The notes under the pieces are model-generated. The model did not search any database and was not told the DNA's origin. It was given only the letters and a program-made list of their open reading frames with translations. The position numbers and the translations under genes were made by a program. A stretch of 64,000 nucleotides of DNA from 34-65-8 sp963529855 (lineage in GTDB: Bacteria; Pseudomonadota; Alphaproteobacteria; Sphingomonadales; Sphingomonadaceae): assembly GCA_963529855.1 (NCBI GenBank), contig CAURZK010000001.1, positions 186,001 to 250,000 on the forward strand, written 5' to 3'. Of this stretch, positions 8,651 to 17,350 are shown one piece after another. Each line of letters starts with the position of its first letter. The stretch's first letter is position 1.

Positions 8651-9405
8651 TGGTCGCCACAGGCGCACTCCCGGCTGCACGCATTGCCCCGCTCGGCTGG
8701 GCGCTGATCGCCTTTCGCCTGCTACTGATGCTTGTCCTGCTGCTGGTCTGCGCGCCGCTGCATCTGCTGTGGCGCGCGATCGGCGCTGGGCGCTGGTGGC
8801 CGCGCGTTTTTCTGGCCGGGATCGGTCTTGTCGCCGGGCTGCACGTTCGCGTCGAAGGCAAGCCCGCCAAAGGGGCACTGCTGCTGGCGAACCATGTCAG
8901 CTGGCTCGATATACCCGCGCTGTCCCATGCCAGTGGCAGCGCGTTCGTCGCGCATGAAGGGCTTTCGGCGTTTCCGCTGCTCAAGTGGCTATGCGAAATG
9001 AACGACACCGTGTTCATCGCCCGGCACCGGCGCGGTAGCGTGTCTGATCAGGTCGAGCAAATCCGCGCGGCGATGGCCGAAACCGGCTGCCTGACACTGT
9101 TTCCCGAAGGCACCACCAGCGATGGGAGGGGATTGCTACCCTTCAAGTCCTCGCTGCTCTCCGCACTCGAACCTCTGCCTTCGGGGCTGGCGGTCCAGCC
9201 GGTCCTGCTTGCCTATGAAGATGTGCCGGACATTTCCTGGGTCGGGGACGAACACGGTCTCGACAATTTCAAACGCATCCTTGCGCGGTTGCGGCCGGTC
9301 CGCCTGACGATCCGCTTCCTGCCCCCGCTGGCCGGGGAAGAACTCGCCGACCGAAAGACTGTGGCGCTTGCCGCCCAGACGGCAATAGCGCGCGCCCTTC
9401 CCTAA
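8650..9405 (+). CDS. Lysophospholipid acyltransferase family protein (PlsC-like)
   Basis: Inner-membrane acyltransferase of about 251 residues, probably converting lysophosphatidic acid to phosphatidic acid, or acting on an ornithine lipid (OlsA-like). A long hydrophobic N-terminus (about 14-40) anchors it. The catalytic NHX4D motif is NHVSWLD and the substrate-binding block is FPEGTTSDGRG; LLPFKSSLL follows as expected. The start ATG overlaps the fur stop by one base (TGATG). In many alphaproteobacteria a 1-acylglycerol-3-phosphate acyltransferase gene sits exactly between fur and miaB, which supports the assignment. Confidence 0.87.
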   Translation: MVATGALPAARIAPLGWALIAFRLLLMLVLLLVCAPLHLLWRAIGAGRWWPRVFLAGIGLVAGLHVRVEGKPAKGALLLANHVSWLDIPALSHASGSAFVAHEGLSAFPLLKWLCEMNDTVFIARHRRGSVSDQVEQIRAAMAETGCLTLFPEGTTSDGRGLLPFKSSLLSALEPLPSGLAVQPVLLAYEDVPDISWVGDEHGLDNFKRILARLRPVRLTIRFLPPLAGEELADRKTVALAAQTAIARALP

Positions 9406-9435
9406 TCGGCGTCGATGCGGTAACCGGCCCGCCCC

Positions 9436-10788
9436 ATGACCACCACTGCGCCCCCCAGGACCTATCGGGTCAAGAGCTTCGGCTGCCAGATGAACGTCTA
9501 CGACGGCGAGCGCATGGCGGAATTGCTGGCCGAAAAAGGCATCGCACCTGCGCCCGAGGGCGAGGAGGCGGACCTTGTCGTTCTCAACACCTGCCACATC
9601 CGTGAAAAGGCGGCGGAGAAAGTCTATTCGGATATCGGGCGGCTGGTGAAGGCTGGCCGCGCGGCGGGCAAGGAACCGCTGATCGCGGTCGCGGGCTGCG
9701 TTGCGCAGGCGGAAGGCGAGGAGATCATGGCCCGCGCCCCGGCCGTCAGCATGGTGGTCGGCCCTCAGGCATATCACCGCTTGCCTGAGATGCTGGACCG
9801 GGCGGTGGCGGGTGAGCGCGCAACCGATACCGACATGCCGCCGATTGCCAAGTTCGACGCGCTTCCCCCGCGCCGCAAGACCGCGCCCGCCGCGTTTCTC
9901 ACGGTGCAGGAAGGCTGCGACAAGTTCTGCACATACTGCGTCGTGCCATATACCCGCGGCGCGGAAATATCGCGCCCCTACAGCGATCTGGTGACCGAGG
10001 CCCAGCGGCTGGCCGATGCCGGTGCGCGCGAGATTACCCTGCTGGGGCAGAACGTCAGCGCATGGTCGGGCGAAGATGCGAAGGGACGCTCCGTCGGACT
10101 GGCCGGGCTGATCCACGATCTTGCCCGGATCGATGGCCTCGCTCGCATTCGGTACACCACCAGTCATCCGGCCGACATGGATGACGCGCTGATCGCTGCT
10201 CATGGTGAGATCGCGGAACTGATGCCGTTTCTTCACTTGCCGGTGCAGGCGGGGAGCGACCGCGTGCTTCGCGCGATGAACCGCAGCCATACCGCTGATA
10301 GCTACCTCAAGCTGCTCGACCGTTTCCGCGCCGCTCGCCCGGATATTGCGCTGTCGGGCGATTTCATCGTCGGCTTCCCCGGTGAGACCGAGGCCGAATT
10401 CGCCGAAACCCTGGCACTTGTGGATGCTGTCGGTTACGCGCAGGCGTTCAGTTTTAAGTATTCGCCCCGCCCGGGCACCCCCGCAGCGACCATGGACGGC
10501 CAGGTCGCGCGCGACGTGATGGACGACCGCTTGCAGCGGCTGCAGGCAGCACTCAACCGCGATCAGCACGCTTTTAACCGCGCCTCGGTCGGCAAGACCT
10601 GCGAAGTTCTGGTCGAGCGACGGGGCAAGCATGCCGGTCAGTGGCTCGGCAAGTCGCCGTGGCTCCAGTCGGTCTGGTTCGAAGGCGATGCTGCGATCGG
10701 CGACTTGTTGCAGGTCGATTTGATCGATGCGGGGCCCAATTCGCTTGCCGGGGCCATCCGGCAGACCGTGGCCGCCTGTTTACAATAA
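9436..10788 (+). CDS. miaB: tRNA (N6-isopentenyl adenosine(37)-C2)-methylthiotransferase MiaB
   Basis: Radical-SAM methylthiotransferase that turns i6A37 into ms2i6A37 in tRNAs reading UNN codons. 450 residues. The N-terminal cluster site is C17 (SFGCQMN), C53 (NTCHIR) and C88 (VAGCVA); the radical-SAM cluster site is C161-X3-C165-X2-C168 (CDKFCTYC). GDFIVGFPGETEAEF and a C-terminal TRAM domain (about 375-440, GKTCEVLVE) complete the family order. It needs two 4Fe-4S clusters, and an Nfu carrier is encoded upstream. It precedes phoH-ybeY-corC, a widely conserved order. Confidence 0.97.
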   Translation: MTTTAPPRTYRVKSFGCQMNVYDGERMAELLAEKGIAPAPEGEEADLVVLNTCHIREKAAEKVYSDIGRLVKAGRAAGKEPLIAVAGCVAQAEGEEIMARAPAVSMVVGPQAYHRLPEMLDRAVAGERATDTDMPPIAKFDALPPRRKTAPAAFLTVQEGCDKFCTYCVVPYTRGAEISRPYSDLVTEAQRLADAGAREITLLGQNVSAWSGEDAKGRSVGLAGLIHDLARIDGLARIRYTTSHPADMDDALIAAHGEIAELMPFLHLPVQAGSDRVLRAMNRSHTADSYLKLLDRFRAARPDIALSGDFIVGFPGETEAEFAETLALVDAVGYAQAFSFKYSPRPGTPAATMDGQVARDVMDDRLQRLQAALNRDQHAFNRASVGKTCEVLVERRGKHAGQWLGKSPWLQSVWFEGDAAIGDLLQVDLIDAGPNSLAGAIRQTVAACLQ

Positions 10789-10874
10789 TACGACTTTCCA
10801 CCGCGATGTTGCGGTGCCTTCCTTGCGTCCCGTTCGTTGCAACCTAGATTCCGACTCGGACACGAAAGGACTGC

Positions 10875-11909
10875 ATGGGACGAAAACCCACTCGCGCGCA
10901 TCCGCCGCTCTCGCCGCCACCCTTCCCCCACCGGGAGGTGCGCCGGGCTCGTTACGAAATGGCGTTCGACAATCAGAGCTTGCTGGTGCCGCTGTTCGGC
11001 CAGTTCGACGCGAACCTCGTTCAGGTCGAAAATCGCCTCGGGGTGTTCATCGCTGCCCGCGGCGACCGGCTTCAGATCGAAGGGCCGGAAGACAGCGTCG
11101 CGCGTGCACGCGACGTTCTGCAACAAATGTATGACCGGCTGGCAATGGGTCAGGAACTCGATGCCGGCGCAATCGAATCGATGATCGCAATGTCGAACGA
11201 GCCAACTTTCGACGGGATCGTGGCAGAACGCCCCGATGCCCCCCCGATCATGATCCGCACCCGTCGCAAGACGATCGTCCCGCGCAGTGTGATGCAGGCG
11301 CATTACATGCGTCAGCTGGCCCGCGACGACGTGATCTTCGCGCTGGGGCCCGCGGGTACCGGCAAGACCTACGTCGCAGTGGCGCAGGCGGTCAGTCAGC
11401 TCATTTCGGGCAGCGTCCAGCGTCTCATCCTCAGCCGTCCGGCGGTGGAAGCGGGCGAGAAGCTGGGCTTCCTGCCCGGCGACATGAAGGACAAGGTCGA
11501 TCCATACCTGCGCCCGCTTTACGACGCGCTTTACGATTGCATGCCGCCCGAACAGGTCGAACGGCACCTCGCATCCGGCGTGATCGAGGTTGCGCCGATC
11601 GCCTTCATGCGCGGGCGCACTCTGGCGGACAGCTTCATTATCCTCGATGAAGCGCAGAACACCACGCGCGAACAGATGAAGATGTTTCTGACCCGCTTCG
11701 GCCAGAACAGCCGGATGGTGGTGTGCGGCGACCCGCGGCAGGTCGACATTCTGGGCGGTGACCGCATGAGCGGCCTTGCCGATGCGGTCGGACGGCTGGA
11801 AGGGGTCGAAGGTATCGCGGTAACGCGCTTCACCGCTGCCGACGTGGTCCGCCACCCGATCGTGGGCCGGATCGTCGAGGCTTACGAAGGCGAAGACGCG
11901 AAGCCCTGA
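10875..11909 (+). CDS. phoH: PhoH family P-loop ATPase (YbeZ-like)
   Basis: Cytoplasmic ATPase of 344 residues linked to ribosome and RNA maturation through its neighbour YbeY. A KH-like N-terminal region (about 30-120) is followed by the PhoH domain with Walker A GPAGTGKT at 158-165 and Walker B IILDEAQNTT with D258/E259; FLTRFGQNSRMVVCGDPRQVD is the usual sensor-like block. The start ATG is preceded by AAAGGA at good spacing. The first ~30 residues are proline/arginine-rich and may be poorly conserved. The stop is 1 base from the ybeY start. Confidence 0.94.
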   Translation: MGRKPTRAHPPLSPPPFPHREVRRARYEMAFDNQSLLVPLFGQFDANLVQVENRLGVFIAARGDRLQIEGPEDSVARARDVLQQMYDRLAMGQELDAGAIESMIAMSNEPTFDGIVAERPDAPPIMIRTRRKTIVPRSVMQAHYMRQLARDDVIFALGPAGTGKTYVAVAQAVSQLISGSVQRLILSRPAVEAGEKLGFLPGDMKDKVDPYLRPLYDALYDCMPPEQVERHLASGVIEVAPIAFMRGRTLADSFIILDEAQNTTREQMKMFLTRFGQNSRMVVCGDPRQVDILGGDRMSGLADAVGRLEGVEGIAVTRFTAADVVRHPIVGRIVEAYEGEDAKP

Positions 11910-11910
11910 C

Positions 11911-12405
11911 ATGGACCTCGACATCGATATCGACGGCTGGCCCGGTGGCGACTGGGCCCAGCTTGCCGCGGCTGCTGCCGAGGCTGCCGAAGATGTGGCG
12001 CCGGAACTGGCCAATGATCGCCTGACGGCCAGCGTGCTGTTCACCTCGGACGAGGAAGTCCACGCACTGAACCGCGAATGGCGGGCAAAGGATCGGCCCA
12101 CCAACGTGCTTTCCTTCCCGATGCTGACGCGAGGCGACCTGATGGCTCTCGCGCCCGAAGGCCCGCCGGAAATGCTGGGCGATCTGGCGCTTGCGCACGA
12201 AACCTGTGCGCGGGAGGCGGCGGCAAAAGGCGTTTCGCTCGATCACCACGCCGCCCACCTGCTGGTGCACGGATTTCTCCACCTCGCCGGTTATGATCAC
12301 GCCCTTTCCGATGCGGATGCCGACGCAATGGAGGCGCTGGAGATCAAGGCGCTTGCACAAATGGGCATCGCGGACCCATATGGGGACCGCGACCAACAGG
12401 AGTGA
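11911..12405 (+). CDS. ybeY: Endoribonuclease / rRNA maturation factor YbeY
   Basis: Single-strand endoribonuclease used in 16S rRNA 3' end maturation and ribosome quality control. 164 residues. The zinc-binding H3XH5XH motif is HGFLHLAGYDH with H120, H124 and H130, and the family block REWRAKDRPTNVLSFP lies at about 60-70. The gene follows phoH by one base and its stop overlaps the region of the corC start, so phoH-ybeY-corC form one transcription unit. Confidence 0.96.
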   Translation: MDLDIDIDGWPGGDWAQLAAAAAEAAEDVAPELANDRLTASVLFTSDEEVHALNREWRAKDRPTNVLSFPMLTRGDLMALAPEGPPEMLGDLALAHETCAREAAAKGVSLDHHAAHLLVHGFLHLAGYDHALSDADADAMEALEIKALAQMGIADPYGDRDQQE

Positions 12406-12416
12406 CGCACGGGGCC

Positions 12417-13334
12417 ATGCCCGATTCCCAACCTTCCGCCGGAGACGCGGACAGTAACCGCGGGCTGTGGCTCGCAATTCGAAAATTCTTCGATGGCGAT
12501 AGCGACCGATCGCTGCGTGCGCAGCTTGAAGAGGCTATCGACGAGCACGAGGGCGAGAACGGCCCTGGCGACAGCGCCGAGCCGACCAAGGGCGACCTTT
12601 CGCCGGTCGAACGGCAGATGCTGCGCAATATCCTGCACTTCTCCGAGCACGATGCCGACGACGTCGCGATCCCCCGATCCGAAATCGTCGCGGTCGAAGC
12701 CTCGATCAGCTGGGACGAACTGATCGACGCCTTTGCCGAGCAGGGCCATTCACGCATGCCGGTCTACCGCGAGACGCTGGATCACGTGATCGGCATGATT
12801 CACATCAAGGACGTGTTCCCGTTCCTGGCCAAGGGCACCCCGCCCCCGGCCGACTGGACTACGCTGATGCGCCAGCCGCTCTACGTCCCGCAATCGCGCA
12901 ATGCACTCGACGTGCTGGCGGACATGCGTTCCAAGCGCATGCACCTTGCAATCGTGGTGGACGAGTTTTCCGGCACCGACGGGGTCATCACGATCGAGGA
13001 CCTCGTCGAGGAAATCGTTGGCAGCATCGAGGACGAACACGACGATGCGCCTGAAGAATTGATCGTCGCGGTGGGCGACGGCGCATGGGTCTGCGACGCT
13101 CGCGCCGAACTCGACGACGTGGCGGAGCGCGTGGATCCGCGCCTCGCCGAAGTCGAGGAATCGGTCGACACGCTGGGCGGGCTGACATTTATCCTGGCCG
13201 AGCAGGTGCCGCCGGTCGGCGCCGTGATCGAGCATCCAAGTGGTTGGAAATTCGAAGTGCTCGAAGCGGACGAGACCCACGTGAAGCGCTTGCGGCTCAA
13301 CCCGCCCGTGCCGGTCGTGGTCGAAGCCGAATAA
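12417..13334 (+). CDS. Hemolysin-like CBS-domain protein (CorC/YbeX type)
   Basis: Soluble CNNM/CorC-type protein of 305 residues without transmembrane segments: an N-terminal helix, two CBS domains (about 80-205: IPRSEIVAVEASI, HSRMPVYRETLDHVIGMIHIKDV, HLAIVVDEFSGTDGVITIEDLVEEIVG) and a C-terminal CorC_HlyC domain (about 225-300). Its E. coli relative YbeX has been tied to magnesium/cobalt resistance and to ribosome metabolism. ATG 12417 was chosen; GTG 12402, overlapping the ybeY stop, is possible but stands too close to its AGGA. Unlike in many alphaproteobacteria, lnt does not follow. Confidence 0.9.
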   Translation: MPDSQPSAGDADSNRGLWLAIRKFFDGDSDRSLRAQLEEAIDEHEGENGPGDSAEPTKGDLSPVERQMLRNILHFSEHDADDVAIPRSEIVAVEASISWDELIDAFAEQGHSRMPVYRETLDHVIGMIHIKDVFPFLAKGTPPPADWTTLMRQPLYVPQSRNALDVLADMRSKRMHLAIVVDEFSGTDGVITIEDLVEEIVGSIEDEHDDAPEELIVAVGDGAWVCDARAELDDVAERVDPRLAEVEESVDTLGGLTFILAEQVPPVGAVIEHPSGWKFEVLEADETHVKRLRLNPPVPVVVEAE

Positions 13335-13365
13335 TACCCTCTCGACAGCAGCGTCTCCCCCCCGC

Positions 13366-14262
13366 ATGAAACGCGCCGTGCCGACCCGCCGCCTGCCCCC
13401 CCTGCGCGCGCTCGAAGCGTTCATGCGGACCGTTCGGTTGGGATCCGCCCGCGCAGCGGCGGACGAACTGGCGCTGAGCCCGTCAGCCCTGTCGCGTCGG
13501 ATCGCCAATCTGGAAGAATTTGTCGGGAAAAAGCTGTTCACGCGTGCGCGGCAGACGATGCAGCTTACCGACGAAGGGCACCAGTTCTACGAGGCGGTGA
13601 ACCCGCATCTGGAGGCGCTGGCACGCGCGGTGGAGGGACAATCGGAAAACCTGTCGGTCCTGCGCCTGCACCTGGGCGTCCTGCCCCTGTTTGGCAGCCA
13701 GCGCCTGTTTCCGCGTCTGGGCGAACTGCGCCAGCGCCACCCGCTGCTTCACATCGACATCGATACCGGCCCGCATCTCGAAGACCGGGTCGGGGACACA
13801 CTCGACGCAGCGATCATCCTCAGCAAAGGGCCGGACACCTCGCTTCACCGGGTTCAGCTGGACCACAACAAGGTCCACGCGATCTGTACGCAGGAACTGG
13901 CCACCTACCTCGGTCCGTCCCCCGACGTCGCCAAGCTATCCAAGCAGACGTTCCTGATCCACAATGAATTGCCCGAGAGTTTCGAAGCATGGAAGCAGGC
14001 GCTCAGCCTCGACGGGCTGGAACCGGCGGCGATCGACCATTACGATTCAGGCCAGCTTATTCTTGCTGCCGCTGCGCAGGGGCTTGGCATCGCGATCATG
14101 CACGACGATCACCTGCGCCGGGCACAGGACGACCGCTTGACCGACCTTTACGACATCGAGGTCGAAAGCCCCTACAGCTACTGGTTCGTATGCAAGCCGA
14201 CCGCTCTGGAAGAGCGTCCGGTACGCCAGTTTCACGACTGGCTGGTGGGCGCGGGGCTCTAG
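13366..14262 (+). CDS. LysR family transcriptional regulator (GcvA-like group)
   Basis: LysR-type regulator of 298 residues. The winged HTH is near the N-terminus (PPLRALEAFMRTVRLGSARAAADELALSPSALSRRIANLEEFVGKKLF, about 12-60); the PLRALEAF opening is common in the GcvA/AmpR-like group. The effector-binding domain fills 90-295. The next gene, a cyclophilin, is convergent and the upstream neighbour is corC, so there is no divergent gene to suggest its target. Effector unknown. Confidence 0.88.
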   Translation: MKRAVPTRRLPPLRALEAFMRTVRLGSARAAADELALSPSALSRRIANLEEFVGKKLFTRARQTMQLTDEGHQFYEAVNPHLEALARAVEGQSENLSVLRLHLGVLPLFGSQRLFPRLGELRQRHPLLHIDIDTGPHLEDRVGDTLDAAIILSKGPDTSLHRVQLDHNKVHAICTQELATYLGPSPDVAKLSKQTFLIHNELPESFEAWKQALSLDGLEPAAIDHYDSGQLILAAAAQGLGIAIMHDDHLRRAQDDRLTDLYDIEVESPYSYWFVCKPTALEERPVRQFHDWLVGAGL

Positions 14263-14272
14263 GCCCCGCGCC
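14248..14272. terminator. GC-rich palindrome at a convergent junction
   Basis: A 10-bp inverted repeat (GGCGCGGGGC / GCCCCGCGCC) with a 5-base loop spans the LysR stop codon and lies before the convergent cyclophilin stop. It has no clear U-tract, so a bidirectional terminator role is only plausible. Confidence 0.45.
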
Positions 14273-14281
14273 GCAACCAAA

Positions 14282-14746
14282 TCAGGCTACAGTCGCCTTG
14301 ACGATCTTGCCTGGCGTACGCGGGGGCTCGCCCTTGGGCAAGGCATCGACGTGTTCCATGCCGCTCTCGACCTGACCCCAGACGGTGTACTGGCGATCGA
14401 GGAAACGCGCGTCGTCGAAGCAGATGAAGAACTGCGAATTCGCGCTGTCGGGCACCTGGGTGCGGGCCATCGAGCAGGTACCGCGCACGTGCGGTTCCGC
14501 GTTGAATTCGGCCTTGAGGTCGGGCTTGTCGCTGCCGCTCATGCCGGTTCCGGTCGGGTCGCCGCCCTGCGCCATGAAGCCCGGGATCACCCGGTGGAAC
14601 ACCACGCCGTCATAGAAACCTTCGCGGGCCAGTTCCGTGATCCGCTCGACATGGCCGGGCGCGAGATCGGGGCGCAGCTTGATGACGACATCGCCGCCCT
14701 TTCCGTCGCCGCAGTCGAGAGTGAGGGTCAGCGTTTCGTCAGCCAT
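14282..14746 (-). CDS. Peptidyl-prolyl cis-trans isomerase (cyclophilin type)
   Basis: Single-domain cyclophilin of 154 residues that speeds proline isomerisation, with no signal peptide, so cytoplasmic (PpiB-like). The active-site blocks are FHRVIPGFMAQGGDPTGTG (catalytic Arg of FHRV) and NSQFFICFDDARFLDRQYTVWGQV. The ATG at 14746 follows GGAG at about 10 bases. The same reading frame stays open upstream for another 370 codons opposite mgtE, but that extension has no cyclophilin similarity and is antisense noise. Confidence 0.94.
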   Translation of the reverse strand: MADETLTLTLDCGDGKGGDVVIKLRPDLAPGHVERITELAREGFYDGVVFHRVIPGFMAQGGDPTGTGMSGSDKPDLKAEFNAEPHVRGTCSMARTQVPDSANSQFFICFDDARFLDRQYTVWGQVESGMEHVDALPKGEPPRTPGKIVKATVA

Positions 14747-14845
14747 GATGGCGTGTCTCCGGTTGGTAGTGAGCGGCGGATATAGGCGCTGGCACGCAGA
14801 AGTCACCCCGCTTGCTTTTCGTTCCTCCCGGCCTAGAGCGACCTC

Positions 14846-16282
14846 GTGAACGACGACCCCCGCCTCGACCACGACATGATCCCCGCCGAGGCTGGCGCGC
14901 GTCCCGATGACCGGATCGATGACGCCCGACTCGATACCGAGAACACGCTCAAGGCGGATTACGTTCGCGCCGTGCGCGATGCGCTGGAGGTGGGCGACAA
15001 GGGCCAGGTCTACGATCTGGTCGAACCGCTTCATCCCGCGGACATCGCCGACCTGATCGAACTGCTCGACAAGGACGAGCGCCTGCTGCTTGCGGCCGCG
15101 ATCACTGACCTGATGGGATCGGAAGTCGTCGCCGAACTCAACGACTACGTCCGCGACGACATGATGGAGGCGCTGCCCGCCGATGCGGTTGCCGCCATTG
15201 CCGAACAGCTCGAAACCGATGACGCGGTCCAGCTGCTCGAAGATCTCGATGAAGACGACCGTCAGGCCGTGCTCGCCGAGATGGGCGATGAAGACCGCGT
15301 CGCGATCGAAAGCGCGCTCGCCTATCCTGAGGAAACCGCCGGCCGCCTGATGAGCCGCGAATTCGTCGCGGTGCCCGAACACATGACCGTCGGCGACCTG
15401 ATCGATTATTTGCGCACGCGCGCTGACCTGACGGGCGAATTCTTCGAAGTGTTCGTGGTCGACCACGCCCACCACCCGGTCGGCACGTGCGCCCTGTCGT
15501 GGATACTGACGACGCCGCGCAACATTGCGCTGGCCGACGTGATGAAGCGTGACCAGACCCTGATCCCGGTTGGGCTGGACCAGGAAGAAGTCGCGCTGAT
15601 GTTCCAGAAATACGGCCTGATCTCGGCCGCGGTGGTCGACGAACAGGGCCGGCTGGTCGGGCAGATGACCGTCGACGACGTCGTCCATATCATCTCGGAA
15701 GAAGCGGGCGAGGACGTGCTGCTGCTTTCGGGCGCGGGTGACGGCGACATCAACGAACCGATCCGCGACGCCTATACCGCGCGCGTCCGCTGGCTGGTGG
15801 CGAACCTGGGCACGGCGCTGATCGCCAGCCTGATCATTGCCGCATTCGGAGCCGCGATCGAACAACTGGTCGCGCTCGCCGTGCTGATGCCGGTCGTCGC
15901 CAGTATCGGCGGCAACGCCGGTACCCAGACGATGGCCGTGGCGGTGCGGGCACTCGCCACCAATCAGCTGACTCAGGCAAACACTGGCCGCATCCTGTGG
16001 CGCGAGCTGCGCGTCGCGGTCCTCAACGGCGCGACGATCGCGGTGCTTGTGGGTATCGCTACCGCGCTGATCTTCACCCCGATGCTAGGCGTTGTGATTG
16101 CCCTGGCCATGGTAATCAACGTGGTCGTGGCGGGCCTTGCGGGGGTGCTGGTGCCGGTCATCTTCGAACGGCTGAAGCAGGACCCGGCCGTCGCGAGCAG
16201 CGTATTTGTGACCATGATCACCGATTCGATGGGCTTCTTCGCGTTCCTCGGGCTGGCAGTGGCATTCGGGCTCGTCGGTTGA
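14846..16282 (+). CDS. mgtE: Magnesium transporter MgtE
   Basis: Mg2+-gated Mg2+ channel/transporter of the inner membrane, 478 residues. Order: a superhelical N domain (about 40-160, with repeated LHPADIADLIELLD, EQLETDDAVQLLEDLDEDDRQ), a CBS pair (about 165-290), a plug helix, and five transmembrane helices from residue ~315 including the pore-lining VLMPVVASIGGNAGTQTMAVAVRAL, the family signature. The start is GTG at 14846 with no ATG nearby. No M-box-like leader is obvious in the 99 bases upstream, which suggests control at protein level by Mg2+ binding to the N and CBS domains. The stop overlaps the DUF1489 start by one base. Confidence 0.95.
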   Translation: MNDDPRLDHDMIPAEAGARPDDRIDDARLDTENTLKADYVRAVRDALEVGDKGQVYDLVEPLHPADIADLIELLDKDERLLLAAAITDLMGSEVVAELNDYVRDDMMEALPADAVAAIAEQLETDDAVQLLEDLDEDDRQAVLAEMGDEDRVAIESALAYPEETAGRLMSREFVAVPEHMTVGDLIDYLRTRADLTGEFFEVFVVDHAHHPVGTCALSWILTTPRNIALADVMKRDQTLIPVGLDQEEVALMFQKYGLISAAVVDEQGRLVGQMTVDDVVHIISEEAGEDVLLLSGAGDGDINEPIRDAYTARVRWLVANLGTALIASLIIAAFGAAIEQLVALAVLMPVVASIGGNAGTQTMAVAVRALATNQLTQANTGRILWRELRVAVLNGATIAVLVGIATALIFTPMLGVVIALAMVINVVVAGLAGVLVPVIFERLKQDPAVASSVFVTMITDSMGFFAFLGLAVAFGLVG

Positions 16283-16674
16283 TGCCGCTGCACATGACCA
16301 AGATCGCGTTTGGCGCGAAGAGCTGGGCTGACCTTGCCGGATGGTACGAGGGGCGCAGCGAGATCCGCTTGACCACCCGCTACCTGCCCAAACGGCACGA
16401 AGAGATGGCCGGCGGATCGCTGTACTGGATTCTCGACCACGCGCTGGTGGCGCGCAGCGCGATCTTGGGCTTCAGCAAGGCGCCTGACGGGCGCTGGCAC
16501 ATCGATCTCGAACCGCGGCTGATCCGTGTCGACCCCAAGCCCAAACGCGCCCACCAGGGCTGGCGCTACCTCAAGGAAAGTGACGCTCCGCGCGATCTGG
16601 GAGCTGGCGAAGATATCGGCGACACCATGCCGGGCAAGCTGACCGGCAAACTGCAGCGACTGGGATTGATCTGA
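16282..16674 (+). CDS. DUF1489 family protein
   Basis: Conserved alphaproteobacterial protein of 130 residues and unknown function. The recognisable blocks are MTKIAFGAKSWADLAGWY, TTRYLPKRHEEMAGGSLYWILDHALVAR, and a GWRYL-KESDAPRDL tail region. It is coupled to mgtE by a TGATG overlap, which hints at, but does not prove, a link to magnesium. ATG 16294 is an alternative start. No membrane segment is seen. Confidence 0.85.
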   Translation: MPLHMTKIAFGAKSWADLAGWYEGRSEIRLTTRYLPKRHEEMAGGSLYWILDHALVARSAILGFSKAPDGRWHIDLEPRLIRVDPKPKRAHQGWRYLKESDAPRDLGAGEDIGDTMPGKLTGKLQRLGLI

Positions 16675-16678
16675 AAGC

Positions 16679-17350
16679 TCAACCCATCCGCTCCGCCACC
16701 CGGCGCAGCGCGTCGATATAGACTTCGGGCGACTGCGCGCCGGGGATCATGAACTTGCGTTCGACCAGCATGGCGGGGACGCCGGTCACGTTCATGTCCC
16801 ACGCCATGCGTTCTTCCGCGCGGACGTGCTCGGTCCAGCGGGGGTCGGTCAACGCGGCTGCTGCGGCAGCGGGGTCGAACCCGGTCTCTTCTGCTACCTC
16901 AAGCAGCACTTCGCCCTCGCCCACCCGGCGGCGCTGGTTGAAATGCGCGCGAAACAGCGCAAGCTTCAGCGCGGTCTGCCGCTCCGACCCGTGCACTTCG
17001 CCCGCCCAAGCGAGCACCTTGTGTGCGGCAAGCGTGTTCCACATCATCGCCGGCGGCGCCGGGTCAGGTCCTTCGTAATCGAGGCTGACTCCGGCACGGT
17101 CCGCCGCAGCCTTCATCTGCCCCTGCACCTCGCGCGATTGCTCCAGCGTCCGGCCATACTTGCGCGCGATGTGCTCGGTTCGCTCCTCTCCTGCTTCCGG
17201 CATGTCCGGGTTCAGTTCAAAGGCGTGCCAGCGGACCGTCGCCGCGATCTCGCCCTGTAACCTTTCGAGCGCCTGTGACAGATTGCCCCAACCCACCAGG
17301 CACCATGGGCACATGACGTCGGACCACACATCGATAGCAAGCGCCTTCAT
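16679..17350 (-). CDS. DsbA family oxidoreductase (FrnE-like)
   Basis: Cytoplasmic thioredoxin-fold protein of 223 residues with a CPWC active site (C14, C17) right after the first strand (IDVWSDVMCPWCLVG), a helical insertion (about 60-170) and the cis-Pro loop NVTGVPAMLV near 192-201. This is the FrnE/2-hydroxychromene-isomerase-like group, without signal peptide; FrnE of Deinococcus acts as a disulfide isomerase under stress. Its ATGA start overlaps the nudC stop, so the two form one unit. Confidence 0.88.
   Translation of the reverse strand: MKALAIDVWSDVMCPWCLVGWGNLSQALERLQGEIAATVRWHAFELNPDMPEAGEERTEHIARKYGRTLEQSREVQGQMKAAADRAGVSLDYEGPDPAPPAMMWNTLAAHKVLAWAGEVHGSERQTALKLALFRAHFNQRRRVGEGEVLLEVAEETGFDPAAAAAALTDPRWTEHVRAEERMAWDMNVTGVPAMLVERKFMIPGAQSPEVYIDALRRVAERMG

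Noticed and set aside
14747..15865. A minus-strand reading frame that extends the cyclophilin by about 370 codons opposite mgtE
   Set aside because: It is antisense to a clear mgtE, has no family features and reflects GC-rich codon bias; the cyclophilin start at 14746 has its own ribosome site.
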